From an uncultured Acidobacteriaceae bacterium (GTDB taxonomy: Bacteria > Acidobacteriota > Terriglobia > Terriglobales > Acidobacteriaceae), in NCBI GenBank assembly GCA_903828675.1, contig CAIKND010000121.1, forward strand, positions 62,001 to 126,000: a stretch of 64,000 bases of DNA, in the 5' to 3' direction. Positions within the stretch are counted from its first letter, which is position 1; the number at the start of each line of letters is the position of its first letter. Below the pieces are notes generated by a model that was not told the origin of the DNA, did no database searches, and was given only the letters and a program-made list of their open reading frames with translations. Shown here piece after piece: positions 8,648 to 17,193 of this stretch. Made by a program: the position numbers and the translations under genes.

Positions 8648-8789
8648 GCGCCGAATTCTCTCACTGCGATGTCACCGCGTCAATCCTTGTGACCTGGTGG
8701 CGCACACCTACGTGAGCTAGCACCTCCCATCTCCTTTCCAAAGTATCGACTGAGTTCTCCCCAAAAATGTCCCATTGTGAGGTGTCCGC

Positions 8790-11096
8790 ATGGAATCCTC
8801 GTTCGATTACCTGCGCGCCCACGCCGCTGAACTGGGCTTGCGCATTCTCGAAACCTTTCCTCCACTGCAGAGCACCAAAGACCCCATTGCTCCGGCAGTG
8901 GCGTCCCTTCTGCGCAAGGCGCTCCCCGCTCAGGGGCTTGCCATTACTGGGACTGCCAAGTATCTGCGCCAGGCAAAGGCAGCGCGCATCGTCGCCGAGT
9001 GCGGCGCGGGCAAGACCTATATGGCTTTGGGCACAATCCATGTGCTGGCGGATGGGCGGCCCAGTACCACGCTGGTTATGTGCCCATCGCATATCACGCA
9101 CAAGTGGGCGCGTGAGGTCTTGCTGACCATCCCGCGCGCCCGCGCCTTCCTCATCGAAGATATGCGCAATGGCGGCGATCCAAGCCGGCCGCACGGCATC
9201 TGCGAGGTGAAGCTGAGCAAAGGCAAGACGGTTTACGAGGGCAAGCGCCTCAGCCTGGCCGAAATGCGGCGCATGGGCCGCAAGGAATGGCGGAAGCGCT
9301 TTCCTGGGCCGACGTTCTTCATTACCGGCAAAGACAAAGGCAAGCTGGGTTACTTCTGGGAGCACGTCTATCTCAAGGCAAAGTCCGGTCCAAATCTGGG
9401 CGGCGTAGTCAATCCGGATTCCGGCGTTGCCATCCTCGACTCGGAGATGCAGAAGCTGACCGGGCTCGACTTCACTGACAAACTCAAGGTCTCGGAAGCT
9501 CTGACCGCGCCCCGCGGCGGCACTACTCGCTTCTCCGCACTGTGGCAAGCTGACCGGACGCGCATTCAACGTATGGCGCCAATTGAATACATCGGGCGCT
9601 ACATGCGCGGGTGGTTTGATTTCGCCATCGCCGATGAACTGCACCAGTTGGCCGGCGACACGGCGCAAGGAAACGGACTTGGCGTGCTCGGACGCGCGGC
9701 GCAGAGACTGATCGCCCTTACAGGAACGCTGATGGGCGGCTATGCGGACGACCTTTTCAACATCTTCTACCGCATGGAGCCGCACGCGATGGTGCGCGAG
9801 GGCTTCGCGTACGGAGGGCAAGGGCGCCGAGACTTCCAGGAGCAGTACGGCGTCCTCGAAACCATCGAGAAGGTGGAAGAGGCAGACAACGCCTGTTCGA
9901 GAGCCACCAAGAAAACGGTTCGGGTTCTGCGGAAGCCCGGAGCCTCGCCGATGCTCTTCGGCAAGTTCCTCATGACCACGACTGCGTTTCTGTCTCTTGA
10001 GGATATCTCGGACAATCTCCCCGCGTACGACGAGAGCGTCATTTCGGTCGATATGGACGACGCCCTGCAGAAAGCCTACGAGCAATTGGAGGAGGATATT
10101 CGCTCTGCGATTAAAGCGCATCGCGGCAACAAGAGCCTGATGAGCATCCTGCTCAACACGCTCCTGCTTTATCCAGATCATCCCTACGACTTCGATGAGA
10201 TCTGGGCGCGCGCCTTCGATCCGCAAACGAAGGAGTATGTGAAGTTCCTGGTGACTGAACCGGCGAACCTCACGCGGGAGGCTCTCTATGCGAAGGAGCG
10301 TGCCCTGATCGCCGACGTGAAAGAGGAGTTGCGGCAGGGAAGGCGCTGCCAGGTCTATGCCACCTATACGGGCGAGAAAGATGTCACTTTGCGATTGGAG
10401 GCCGTTCTGCGGCAGGAAGGCTTTCGCGTCGCCGTCCTCCGCTCATCCGTTGCCACCGATAAACGAGAGGATTGGTACGAGCGGCAGTTAAAGGCTGGCA
10501 TTGAGGTGGTGATCTGCCATCCCAAGCTGGTCGAGACGGGCTTGGATCTGCTGGCCTTTCCTACGCTCTACTTCTACGAGACCGGGTACTCGCTGCATAC
10601 CTTGCGTCAGGCTAGCCGAAGGTCGTGGCGCATCGGGCAGAGATTCCCTGTGCGGGTGAAATTCGTCACTTATTCCGGCACGATGCAGGAGACCTGCCTC
10701 CGTTTGATGGGCAAGAAGATGCTGGTTGCGCTGATGATGGAGGGCAAGTTCTCGGGTGAAGGTCTGCAGGCGCTCGATACCGACGAAGACCTGATGAGCG
10801 CGATGGCGCGGGAGCTGGTCGAGAAGGCCGGTGTCGGAGAATCCGCCGATGCTGTGTGGCGGGACCTCGGCCACGAACGCGAGAAAGTGCTGCCGCGCCC
10901 GGCTGCGGTGGAACCTGAATCCGAAGAGGAATCCGCCTCGGCGCCCGACCTGCCCGGTCTGATCGCAGGAGAACGGGCTCCGGCGCCATTCGGCATCCAC
11001 CTGTTGGATCCGAGCTCGCCACCAAAGAAGCGGAAGAAGACCGCACTTTGGCCAACTGCCACAGAAACTAGCGTGCAGCTCAGCCTCTTCGACTGA
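8790..11096 (+). CDS. SNF2/DEAD-type helicase of element backbone
   Basis: 768 aa. ATP-dependent DNA translocase/helicase: Walker A ECGAGKTYMA (about residues 70-79), Q/hydrophobic motif LVMCPSHITHKW, a DELH box (ADELHQL) in place of DEAH, motif III LTGTLMGG, and motif VI RQASRRSWRIGQ. A ~100-residue insertion lies between motifs Ia and II. The C-terminal ~80 residues are acidic/Pro-rich and end QLSLFD, which matches the consensus QL(S/D)LF beta-clamp-binding peptide. The ATG follows GAGGTG. Its place between the methyltransferase and PRTRC genes suggests a role in element replication or repair; the clamp link is an inference from the motif. Confidence 0.85.
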   Translation: MESSFDYLRAHAAELGLRILETFPPLQSTKDPIAPAVASLLRKALPAQGLAITGTAKYLRQAKAARIVAECGAGKTYMALGTIHVLADGRPSTTLVMCPSHITHKWAREVLLTIPRARAFLIEDMRNGGDPSRPHGICEVKLSKGKTVYEGKRLSLAEMRRMGRKEWRKRFPGPTFFITGKDKGKLGYFWEHVYLKAKSGPNLGGVVNPDSGVAILDSEMQKLTGLDFTDKLKVSEALTAPRGGTTRFSALWQADRTRIQRMAPIEYIGRYMRGWFDFAIADELHQLAGDTAQGNGLGVLGRAAQRLIALTGTLMGGYADDLFNIFYRMEPHAMVREGFAYGGQGRRDFQEQYGVLETIEKVEEADNACSRATKKTVRVLRKPGASPMLFGKFLMTTTAFLSLEDISDNLPAYDESVISVDMDDALQKAYEQLEEDIRSAIKAHRGNKSLMSILLNTLLLYPDHPYDFDEIWARAFDPQTKEYVKFLVTEPANLTREALYAKERALIADVKEELRQGRRCQVYATYTGEKDVTLRLEAVLRQEGFRVAVLRSSVATDKREDWYERQLKAGIEVVICHPKLVETGLDLLAFPTLYFYETGYSLHTLRQASRRSWRIGQRFPVRVKFVTYSGTMQETCLRLMGKKMLVALMMEGKFSGEGLQALDTDEDLMSAMARELVEKAGVGESADAVWRDLGHEREKVLPRPAAVEPESEEESASAPDLPGLIAGERAPAPFGIHLLDPSSPPKKRKKTALWPTATETSVQLSLFD

Positions 11097-11128
11097 GCCA
11101 GGACGTTTTCAACTTGAGAGGTGACATC

Positions 11129-11557
11129 ATGAGCGAGGAACGGGAGAAGGTTCGTTGCCGCAGTTGCGAACTCGTCCAATGGAGTGATCGAGCCAGTTGC
11201 CGGCGTTGTGGGACGGCTCTGCCTGAGCCGATCGTGAGGATTGTTGAGCGTGTAGTAGAGAAGATCGTCATTCGGCAGGACCCGCAATGCCTTCAGAAGC
11301 TTGAACAGGCCTCCAGATTGATCTCCACGGCAACGGAGCGGTTGACGCAGCAGTACGTGGAGTCAGTAGCTCCAATCGTCTTAGCGCAGGTTCCAGAGTC
11401 GGGAGTCTTTCCGACTATGGCGGAGGTGGAGCGAGCGATGATCGTGGCAGCTTACGAGAGGTCGAATCGCAGACCTCTCGAAGCTGCACGGCTGCTCGGC
11501 ATCGGCAAGACCACTGTGTACCGCAAGCTCAGGGCGATGGGCGAAGCGGCGGCATGA
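11129..11557 (+). CDS. Zinc-ribbon/Fis-type HTH regulator
   Basis: 142 aa. N-terminal zinc-ribbon with CRSC and CRRC knuckles (residues ~8-27), a central coiled-coil-like helix, and a C-terminal Fis-type helix-turn-helix (A.Y..SNRRPLEAARLLGIGKTTVYRKLRAMG, last ~35 residues), the DNA-binding domain also found in NtrC-type activators but here without an AAA domain. Start at 11129 is preferred over an in-frame ATG 15 bp upstream because GAGAGGTG is spaced properly from it. Likely a transcription factor or DNA-architectural protein for the element; targets unknown. Confidence 0.75.
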   Translation: MSEEREKVRCRSCELVQWSDRASCRRCGTALPEPIVRIVERVVEKIVIRQDPQCLQKLEQASRLISTATERLTQQYVESVAPIVLAQVPESGVFPTMAEVERAMIVAAYERSNRRPLEAARLLGIGKTTVYRKLRAMGEAAA

Positions 11558-11719
11558 TGGCGACAGAACCATCAATCTTCCCTGGAACCGCTGGTCTTCA
11601 GCATGTACGGGTGATAGCGTATCCATTGGGGGAATGTTTCAGCGAGGCCGTTAAGGTCTCAACCAAGGCAAGGAAGAGGGTCGGCTGCGGCTGGCCCTTT
11701 TCTTTGCGTGGAGATCACC

Positions 11720-12232
11720 ATGCCCAAGGGGCCATTCTTCCCATCGGACTTCACAGCCACGAAGTTTTCAACCGCTGCGGACAAGGCGGAATTCGGAAAT
11801 ACTTTGCTGCGCTTTATTGAATCGGAGTGGGCGTCGGCGCTCTTCACAAAGAGCTTCTACAACCGCCTCTCCATGTGCTTCGGGCACATTGCTCATTACT
11901 GTCGCTCGCAATTCTACGAGGAGTGGTTTTCATCTCTTGCGGCTCAGGTGCGGTTCCTGAAACACACACTGCGATTCCCCTGTTACGGAGATCCGGAATA
12001 CACGTTTTCCGATGTCGAGAGGGCGATCCAGAGAGAAATCAGCAACAGGAACTACCTTGCGCGGTATGAACTGCGCCTGGCTGAAGAGCAACAGGCAACC
12101 GATCTTGCGCTGCTCAGGCAATTGGAAAGCAAGTACAAGACGCCGGTGGTAGAGCAGGATCAGGAACCCCAGCTTGCAGTTCCGCCACTAGATCAGACTC
12201 CCGTCACGCCTATTCAGGGCTCGTTGTTCTGA
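11720..12232 (+). CDS. Element-associated hypothetical protein with C-terminal clamp-like motif
   Basis: 170 aa, start placed at the ATG following GTGGAG (an in-frame GTG 12 bp upstream is possible). Predicted largely helical; residues ~40-110 are rich in aromatic residues (HYCRSQFYEEWF, RFLKHTLRFPCYG) with no family I can name. The Pro/Gln-rich C-terminal tail ends exactly in QGSLF, close to the beta-sliding-clamp-binding consensus QxSLF. The neighbouring helicase ends in QLSLFD, so both may dock on the replication clamp. Function otherwise unknown. Confidence 0.6.
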   Translation: MPKGPFFPSDFTATKFSTAADKAEFGNTLLRFIESEWASALFTKSFYNRLSMCFGHIAHYCRSQFYEEWFSSLAAQVRFLKHTLRFPCYGDPEYTFSDVERAIQREISNRNYLARYELRLAEEQQATDLALLRQLESKYKTPVVEQDQEPQLAVPPLDQTPVTPIQGSLF

Positions 12233-12360
12233 AGCCGTCTCGAACTCCAGCAGAGCGCCTACCGGGTCATTTGACCGGATTTCGATCCAGGGGTACAAAC
12301 CCCTCAATGACGCGGCGGGACGAACGGCGCAAGTTTCCCAGCCACCGCAGGAGGCCAGAG

Positions 12361-13041
12361 ATGGAAACCTTTGAACCGACGCCCCGAGAGCTTAGTGGAG
12401 ATGATTCGAAAACACCCGGCCCACCCAGCGTTGATGATCGAACCAAGTTGGCAGACGGAGCGCCAGGATCTGCGTCTGATGTCTTGGGTCCGCCGGCGGC
12501 GAATCGCCACCGGTTGCAGAATGAGCGTTCGGCCATCACACATCACTTCGCCTTCGGGGGACATGAAGGCTATCTGACGGTCGGGTTCTACCCGAACGGT
12601 CAGCCGGGCGAGATCTTCATTCGCATGGCGAAGGCCGGATCAACCATTGCCGGTTTGATGGAGTGCTTCGGGACCGTGGTTTCAGTCAGCCTTCAGCATG
12701 GAGTGCCATTGAAAGTGCTCTGCGACAAGCTGTCGCATACACGTTTTGAGCCTTCCGGCTGGACCGGAAACGCGGAGATCGGCTACGCAAAGTCCATCAT
12801 GGATTATCTTTTCCGCTGGATGGAGTTGCGGTTCCTCTCTGGGAAACAACTCCCTCTCTTTGGTCCAAACGGCAGTGCGGATAGTGCTGGAAAAGGGCTG
12901 AATCCCGGCCCGGTCGGCAACTCGCAATTCCTTTACGACATCGGCGATTCTCCGCCTTGTGTCGCGTGCGGCGGCCTGATGAAACCCAGTGGAACCTGCT
13001 ATACGTGCGTAAATTGTGGTCAAACCAGCGGATGCTCGTGA
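12361..13041 (+). CDS. Stand-alone TSCPD/zinc-tail protein resembling the C-terminus of NrdJ
   Basis: 226 aa. The part from about residue 60 onward matches the C-terminal region of adenosylcobalamin-dependent ribonucleotide reductase (NrdJ): GGHEGYLTVGFYPNGQPGEIFI, MAKAGSTIAGL, a FEPSGWTGN loop, a SIMDYLFRWMELRFL helix, and the terminal CVACGGLM...GTCYTCVNCG zinc/redox cysteines. The catalytic barrel of the reductase is absent, so it cannot reduce nucleotides alone. A QLPLF peptide (clamp-binding-like) follows the last helix. Start chosen at 12361 because AGGAGG lies 6 bases before it; an unconserved Ser/Pro-rich lead of ~55 residues follows. Possible roles: dNTP-linked regulation or a repurposed zinc domain. 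Confidence 0.75.
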   Translation: METFEPTPRELSGDDSKTPGPPSVDDRTKLADGAPGSASDVLGPPAANRHRLQNERSAITHHFAFGGHEGYLTVGFYPNGQPGEIFIRMAKAGSTIAGLMECFGTVVSVSLQHGVPLKVLCDKLSHTRFEPSGWTGNAEIGYAKSIMDYLFRWMELRFLSGKQLPLFGPNGSADSAGKGLNPGPVGNSQFLYDIGDSPPCVACGGLMKPSGTCYTCVNCGQTSGCS

Positions 13042-13159
13042 ATGTTTGGGTTGGAGCTGACCCGGACAAGACCAAGCCATGAGGATCCGGTGAGAGGGCA
13101 CCGGTGGAGACGCGCCTCGGCCCGTTCGCGGAAATCGAAAACCAGCGCTGCGCCGATTT

Positions 13160-14746
13160 TCAACGGACACCGCTGGGCACCGAGTGTTGGCATCGAAAGG
13201 TCACAACAACAATCGATGTCGGGTATGGATTGTCCTCTGGGAAGCGTCTATCAACAACGGTGACACAGGATTCTAAATTGACTCCAGAAACGTCAGCGCC
13301 GGGTATATCTAGGATTGCAACGAACCCGAGACGCGAAATTGAAGCGTAAGCTGCGGCCTGACCACTTGGCCGAAAGGTATCGTCGACTTCCGACAAATCT
13401 AACGGCTGCTTGCGGCCCCGCCTGACCTTGAGTTCAATTGGGATGGTGTCATCGAACAATATGTCAATCTCGCCGCCAAAGCGCTCGGGTTTCTTTACCA
13501 CTCGCGATCCAAAATCGCTCCGTAATCGCTCGTAAATGCTCGGGAGGAAGAACTCATCCTCCATTTGAATTCTTGGATCACTACTATGCTGCGCCAGCCA
13601 AGCAATGGCAGGGGTGGCGATAAACGAAGGTTCCTCAAGGCAATAGGCGATTTTGCGGAGGAACCAAGAGCTGCATGTTCCAAATGACCTTTCAAGGTTG
13701 GGTCTCCCGCCAAACGTCAAGTTATCCCGAAGACGGCTGTGCAGACGTGCATATATAGACAGCTCGGTTTCCTTCAGTACGCGGCGTGCATCAGCGTCCA
13801 GGCCTTCGGCAGTAGCATTGAAGATATTGTCTCTTGCCGGTCTGCGCACAAAAAAACGGACTACAACATTATGTCTTTCAGAAGGGTCACTGTCGATGTC
13901 CATTGCAAGAATGTCGATAAGGCCATTCAATTCGAGAAAAAGTAGGAGAAGAACCTTATCGTCAGCCGTCGTCGTTCCAATTGCCGGGGCCGTCAACGCC
14001 GGACCGAGCGCTAATACTTGAAGCGCCCAGCGGAATGGAATCTGGCTAGACAAGATCGTGAATTCGATTTCGGATGTTTCTCTTTGACGCCTCTCAAGGT
14101 ACTCCGTTAATAGTTCTACTTGCTTACGGAAGTCGATTCTCAGGCCAGGATAGCCGGGAAGGCTTTGGCTCATCATGATCGTACGGAAAAGTTTAGCCTT
14201 CAACTCAACGTATGATTCAATGCTCCTCGCTAACCTCTCCAATAAAACGGCTGGACGAACCGTAACATCGAACACAGTAAACGGGCCTTCGGTACGCTTT
14301 ATGAAACCCTCTATGCAAGGCAAGATTTCGCCGACCACATCGCGCAATTTTTCGCCGATCTCATTGCCCGGGCTTAGCCATCTGAGGCGCGACTCAATAT
14401 GATTGTGGTAATAATCAAACGCCGGGCCTTCCTCGTAATTAGCCTCAAGATCGATGCCGCATTTTGCCTTGGTGAGATCAGCAAAGATTTCGGTTTCTTT
14501 TGATGCGGACGTGAAAGAAAGACCCACCAGCTTATCTTCAATTTCCTTTGGGGTATATCTCCGAAAAAGGTCGCGTAAGGAGAACGGAACGACAATCGGT
14601 TCCCTTGAATCTAAGTTGGGACATTTTAGAGCAATCGCCCTCGCAAAAAAGGGCTCAATCAATTCATCGAAGTACAGCCTATCGTGTTGACGGCCAAGGA
14701 ATCCGCCAACATCGCTCAGCGAGGGGTTACTTGCTTCGTCATCCAT
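13160..14746 (-). CDS. Putative PD-(D/E)XK nuclease-type protein, lone cargo gene
   Basis: 528 aa, start at the ATG preceded by GGAGGG on the minus strand. No family name recognised. The N-terminal 400 residues are helical. Near the C-terminus is GGEIDILFDDTIPIELKVRR, in which the spaced D...ELK fits the catalytic core of PD-(D/E)XK nucleases, followed by a Q-containing helix (PSGQAAAYAS). It interrupts the backbone operon in opposite orientation, between the TSCPD gene and PRTRC C, and has more AT-rich, differently used codons than its neighbours, suggesting separate acquisition. A single-gene defence or restriction protein is the likeliest role; this is inference. Confidence 0.6.
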   Translation of the reverse strand: MDDEASNPSLSDVGGFLGRQHDRLYFDELIEPFFARAIALKCPNLDSREPIVVPFSLRDLFRRYTPKEIEDKLVGLSFTSASKETEIFADLTKAKCGIDLEANYEEGPAFDYYHNHIESRLRWLSPGNEIGEKLRDVVGEILPCIEGFIKRTEGPFTVFDVTVRPAVLLERLARSIESYVELKAKLFRTIMMSQSLPGYPGLRIDFRKQVELLTEYLERRQRETSEIEFTILSSQIPFRWALQVLALGPALTAPAIGTTTADDKVLLLLFLELNGLIDILAMDIDSDPSERHNVVVRFFVRRPARDNIFNATAEGLDADARRVLKETELSIYARLHSRLRDNLTFGGRPNLERSFGTCSSWFLRKIAYCLEEPSFIATPAIAWLAQHSSDPRIQMEDEFFLPSIYERLRSDFGSRVVKKPERFGGEIDILFDDTIPIELKVRRGRKQPLDLSEVDDTFRPSGQAAAYASISRLGFVAILDIPGADVSGVNLESCVTVVDRRFPEDNPYPTSIVVVTFRCQHSVPSGVR

Positions 14747-14850
14747 GTGGACCCTCCAAGTTGACCGCCAATCCGATGATTGGCCATTTAGGCAGGAACG
14801 CCGACGTTTGAGTATGTAGCACAGAATACACTCTGACCGCCTCTGCGATT

Positions 14851-14868
14851 GGTCCGCAATAGCGGACC
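14851..14868. promoter_or_regulatory. Palindrome between divergent genes (possible operator)
   Basis: Perfect 7-bp arms GGTCCGC / GCGGACC with a 4-base AATA spacer, in the 200-bp gap between the leftward nuclease-like gene and the rightward PRTRC C gene. No T-run follows, and the position fits an operator better than a terminator. Which protein binds is unknown. Confidence 0.4.
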
Positions 14869-14948
14869 GAACGCGGGTCTGCGCCTCAGCTGTACCCCAC
14901 ACTCCCCATTCCACCTTCAATTCAAATCCATCCAGGAGATGTTGAACA

Positions 14949-15161
14949 ATGAGCAGCCTGACAGTGAAGGCCCTACACCGCGAATTCTTCTACAACGGGA
15001 CCCGCATCCCCGATCCCGCACCCAACTTGAGCGTCGAGCAAGTGAGAGAATTGCTGACGCCGTCCTACCCCGAAATTGCCACAGCGACACTGGCAGGGCC
15101 GGAGGATACCGGGGACGCCCTTCGCTACACATTCAGCCGAGCCATCGGCAGCAAGGGCTGA
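14949..15161 (+). CDS. PRTRC system protein C (predicted ubiquitin-like)
   Basis: 70 aa. Matches the PRTRC-C family: opening VKALHREFFYNG strand pair, P(D)PAPNLSVEQVRELLTPSYPEIATA helix, and LRYTFSRAIGSKG end. PRTRC C has been proposed, on comparative-genomic grounds, to adopt a beta-grasp, ubiquitin-like fold. The protein ends in an exposed GSKG with C-terminal glycine, as required of a tag that is adenylated by an E1-like enzyme; an E1-like ThiF and an E2-like protein are encoded 1.3-2 kb downstream. The start follows CAGGAG. First gene of the PRTRC cassette here. Family match is strong, tag function is inferred. Confidence 0.85.
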   Translation: MSSLTVKALHREFFYNGTRIPDPAPNLSVEQVRELLTPSYPEIATATLAGPEDTGDALRYTFSRAIGSKG

Positions 15162-15273
15162 TCCCGAGACTCCAAGCGGCATACCTTTGCGATCTTCTCC
15201 CGCGCCCCTGTTCGGCGCCTGCTTTGCGAGTGAGTTGATCGCTTTCCGAATCATCGCAATAAGGTGGCACATT

Positions 15274-15492
15274 ATGAAGAACAGGAAAGCCGATCAGACC
15301 CAGCTACTCGCGGAACTCCGTCGGCTTGAGTGCAAGCCGCCCAAGAGAGCCGACCGGCTCGTCGCGAGGCATTTGAAATGCGAAGAATCACAAAGCCTGG
15401 CGCACGCCGTCGCGGAAGCGGCCAGGAGATCGTCGTCCGGCACGATGCCGGTTCTCGAAGCCCCAAGCGAACTGCTGCCGCCACTGATATAA
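15274..15492 (+). CDS. Small basic protein between PRTRC C and F
   Basis: 72 aa, Lys/Arg/Ala-rich, predicted helical (LLAELRRLECKPPKRADRLVARHL). It sits in the PRTRC operon orientation, 112 bp after PRTRC C, and its 3' end overlaps the 5' part of the PRTRC F frame in another register. The overlap leaves some doubt whether it is expressed or whether PRTRC F simply starts downstream of it. No family recognised. Confidence 0.45.
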   Translation: MKNRKADQTQLLAELRRLECKPPKRADRLVARHLKCEESQSLAHAVAEAARRSSSGTMPVLEAPSELLPPLI

Positions 15493-16502
15493 CGCTCCTG
15501 GGACAGGGTTGCGGTGAGACCCTTCCGTCCCTCCGCCGCATCCCCACAAGCTATCGCCTGGAGACAAACGGCGAGCGCCTTTACCGCCTGTGCCTAGCAC
15601 TGGTGGAGCGGAATCTCGCCGACGAAAAGCTCTGGCAACAAACCGGCAAGGTCGCCGTGGTCTTCGCGCGAAGCGCCATCCAGAAGCTGATTGAAGAGTT
15701 CTCCGGCGGCGCGCTCACAAACAAGATCGACTATTGCTTCGAAGTCAGAGACGACCTTGGAACAGGATATTGGCGAGGCGGAGCTCTTGGCGAAGGCAAA
15801 CTGATGGCCGCATTCGAGCTACAAGCCTGCAGCTACCTCAAGATAGGAGCTGCGCTGGACGCGCTCGAAGAACAGGAGCGATTCCTTGGAACTGCGTTCT
15901 ACTACCTGCTGCGAAGTTCGCTCTACCGCTGGATACGCATCTACGACCATACCGATGCCGAGTGTTACAACGAACAGCTGCATGAGTGGATGGAGCAGGA
16001 AGAACCAGAGAGCCGCGATGCTTATGAGTTCCCGCTCGTCGATGAGGCGATCCCGGAACCCATCCGGACTGCGACGAACTGGACATATCCAAGCGCACGC
16101 AGGTTGCTGCGAAGGCATCTGCAGGGGCCACATTCCATTTGGATTCAGAAGCTCTTGACGCTTCATCGGCTGTCGCGGTTGAAGGGCCAGGTCATGCGGT
16201 TCGAAGGGGAATATGATGACCCGCCGGTGCCGAGCCTGTTGCTGGTCTTTCGCGAGAATGACGCAATTCAAGCCTGCTTCGATCATGAGTCGGAACGCTA
16301 TAACGAGACCACCAATGAGCCGTCCTGCGCGGTGTGCTTTCGGCCGGAGATAGAGGGCGAGTTCGACGCGGCACTTCGCACGATGGCCATCTTTCTAAGG
16401 GTCAACATGGAACTGGCAGGTCTGATTACGCTGCTCGAATGTGAGGAGACGCATGCAAGTCAACGTGAGCATCGGACGGAACCATCACTTCGCGCTGCGT
16501 GA
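15378..16502 (+). CDS. PRTRC system protein F
   Basis: About 374 aa from the ATG at 15378; the recognisable family region begins later (SLRRIPTSYRLETNGERLYRLC), so the true start may be a non-ATG codon near 15500 after the small upstream gene. Conserved landmarks include VAVVFARSAIQKLIEEF, a long amphipathic helical segment around FYYLLRSSLYRWIRIYDH, and a CAVCFRP motif near the C-terminus. PRTRC F is a cassette protein without assigned activity; it may be a scaffold or target-recognition subunit. The 3' end overlaps PRTRC B by 50 bp, implying coupled translation. Confidence 0.75.
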   Translation: MRRITKPGARRRGSGQEIVVRHDAGSRSPKRTAAATDITLLGQGCGETLPSLRRIPTSYRLETNGERLYRLCLALVERNLADEKLWQQTGKVAVVFARSAIQKLIEEFSGGALTNKIDYCFEVRDDLGTGYWRGGALGEGKLMAAFELQACSYLKIGAALDALEEQERFLGTAFYYLLRSSLYRWIRIYDHTDAECYNEQLHEWMEQEEPESRDAYEFPLVDEAIPEPIRTATNWTYPSARRLLRRHLQGPHSIWIQKLLTLHRLSRLKGQVMRFEGEYDDPPVPSLLLVFRENDAIQACFDHESERYNETTNEPSCAVCFRPEIEGEFDAALRTMAIFLRVNMELAGLITLLECEETHASQREHRTEPSLRAA

Positions 16503-17193
16503 AGCCCTGCTGATCTATCGGACGACAGAACAACAGAACGGCAGTTTCGGAAATTCATTCATCACCCACCATGAAGTGAATGCAGACAATTGCGCCAAGC
16601 AACCAACGCTCGGTCCGGCAAAGACGCTGACCATCGAATTCGTTCAATCGCTGGTCCAAGCCTTGGGAGGCCGGGTGCAGGCGGAGTTTCTGCCCGTGAG
16701 CGTGATCGCGCGCACCGAGAGGCTTATCGCCTGGTGGACGCCGCCACAAAAGCGCCCGATGTTCTTCGGAACGACGCAAGGCGACATGGGCGGAGTCAAT
16801 GGCGCGATCTTTCCGCAACCAGCTCTAGTCTGGCTCGCGATGGATCATTCACTGTCGATCAGGGCGTTCAAACAAGACCGCCGTCCCGCGGCCGATACAA
16901 AGCTTTGTGTGGCTCCCTACTGGAATGTGTACGACACAGGGAGCGTCTGCCTTGGATCGATGCGGGCGCCGGATGGCTCCACCGTCGCCTCCATTCCCCA
17001 ATGGGAACAGAGCTTCTATGAAAGCGAGTTTACGCATGGCAACGTCGGGAGACTTACGCGCCATCCCGGCGGCTTCGAAGAGCTTTGGAAGGAACTCGCC
17101 GGCAAAGAGGAGTTTCACACTGAGTCGCTGATTGAGTTACCGGAAACGGTGGAGGAGTTCTTGTCTGGAAAGAGGCGTGGTCATGATCAATGA
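16453..17193 (+). CDS. PRTRC system protein B (E2-like)
   Basis: 246 aa. The family has been proposed to be related to ubiquitin-conjugating (E2) enzymes. The sequence shows an E2-like active-site signature: PYWNVYDTGSVCLGSM, with Asn158 and candidate catalytic Cys166 arranged as in HPN...G.ICL of E2s, followed by a conserved Trp (PQWEQSF). The N-terminal half contains beta strands (NVSIGRNHHFALREALLIY). Start at 16453 follows GAGGAG. It overlaps PRTRC F upstream (50 bp) and ThiF downstream (11 bp), so the three are translated as a unit. Transfer of the PRTRC C tag from ThiF to a target is the predicted role; the target is unknown. Confidence 0.85.
   Translation: MQVNVSIGRNHHFALREALLIYRTTEQQNGSFGNSFITHHEVNADNCAKQPTLGPAKTLTIEFVQSLVQALGGRVQAEFLPVSVIARTERLIAWWTPPQKRPMFFGTTQGDMGGVNGAIFPQPALVWLAMDHSLSIRAFKQDRRPAADTKLCVAPYWNVYDTGSVCLGSMRAPDGSTVASIPQWEQSFYESEFTHGNVGRLTRHPGGFEELWKELAGKEEFHTESLIELPETVEEFLSGKRRGHDQ

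Noticed and set aside
8661..10226. 521-codon open frame on the minus strand
   Set aside because: Entirely antisense to the SNF2 helicase gene, whose motifs are clear; GC-rich codon bias creates the open frame.
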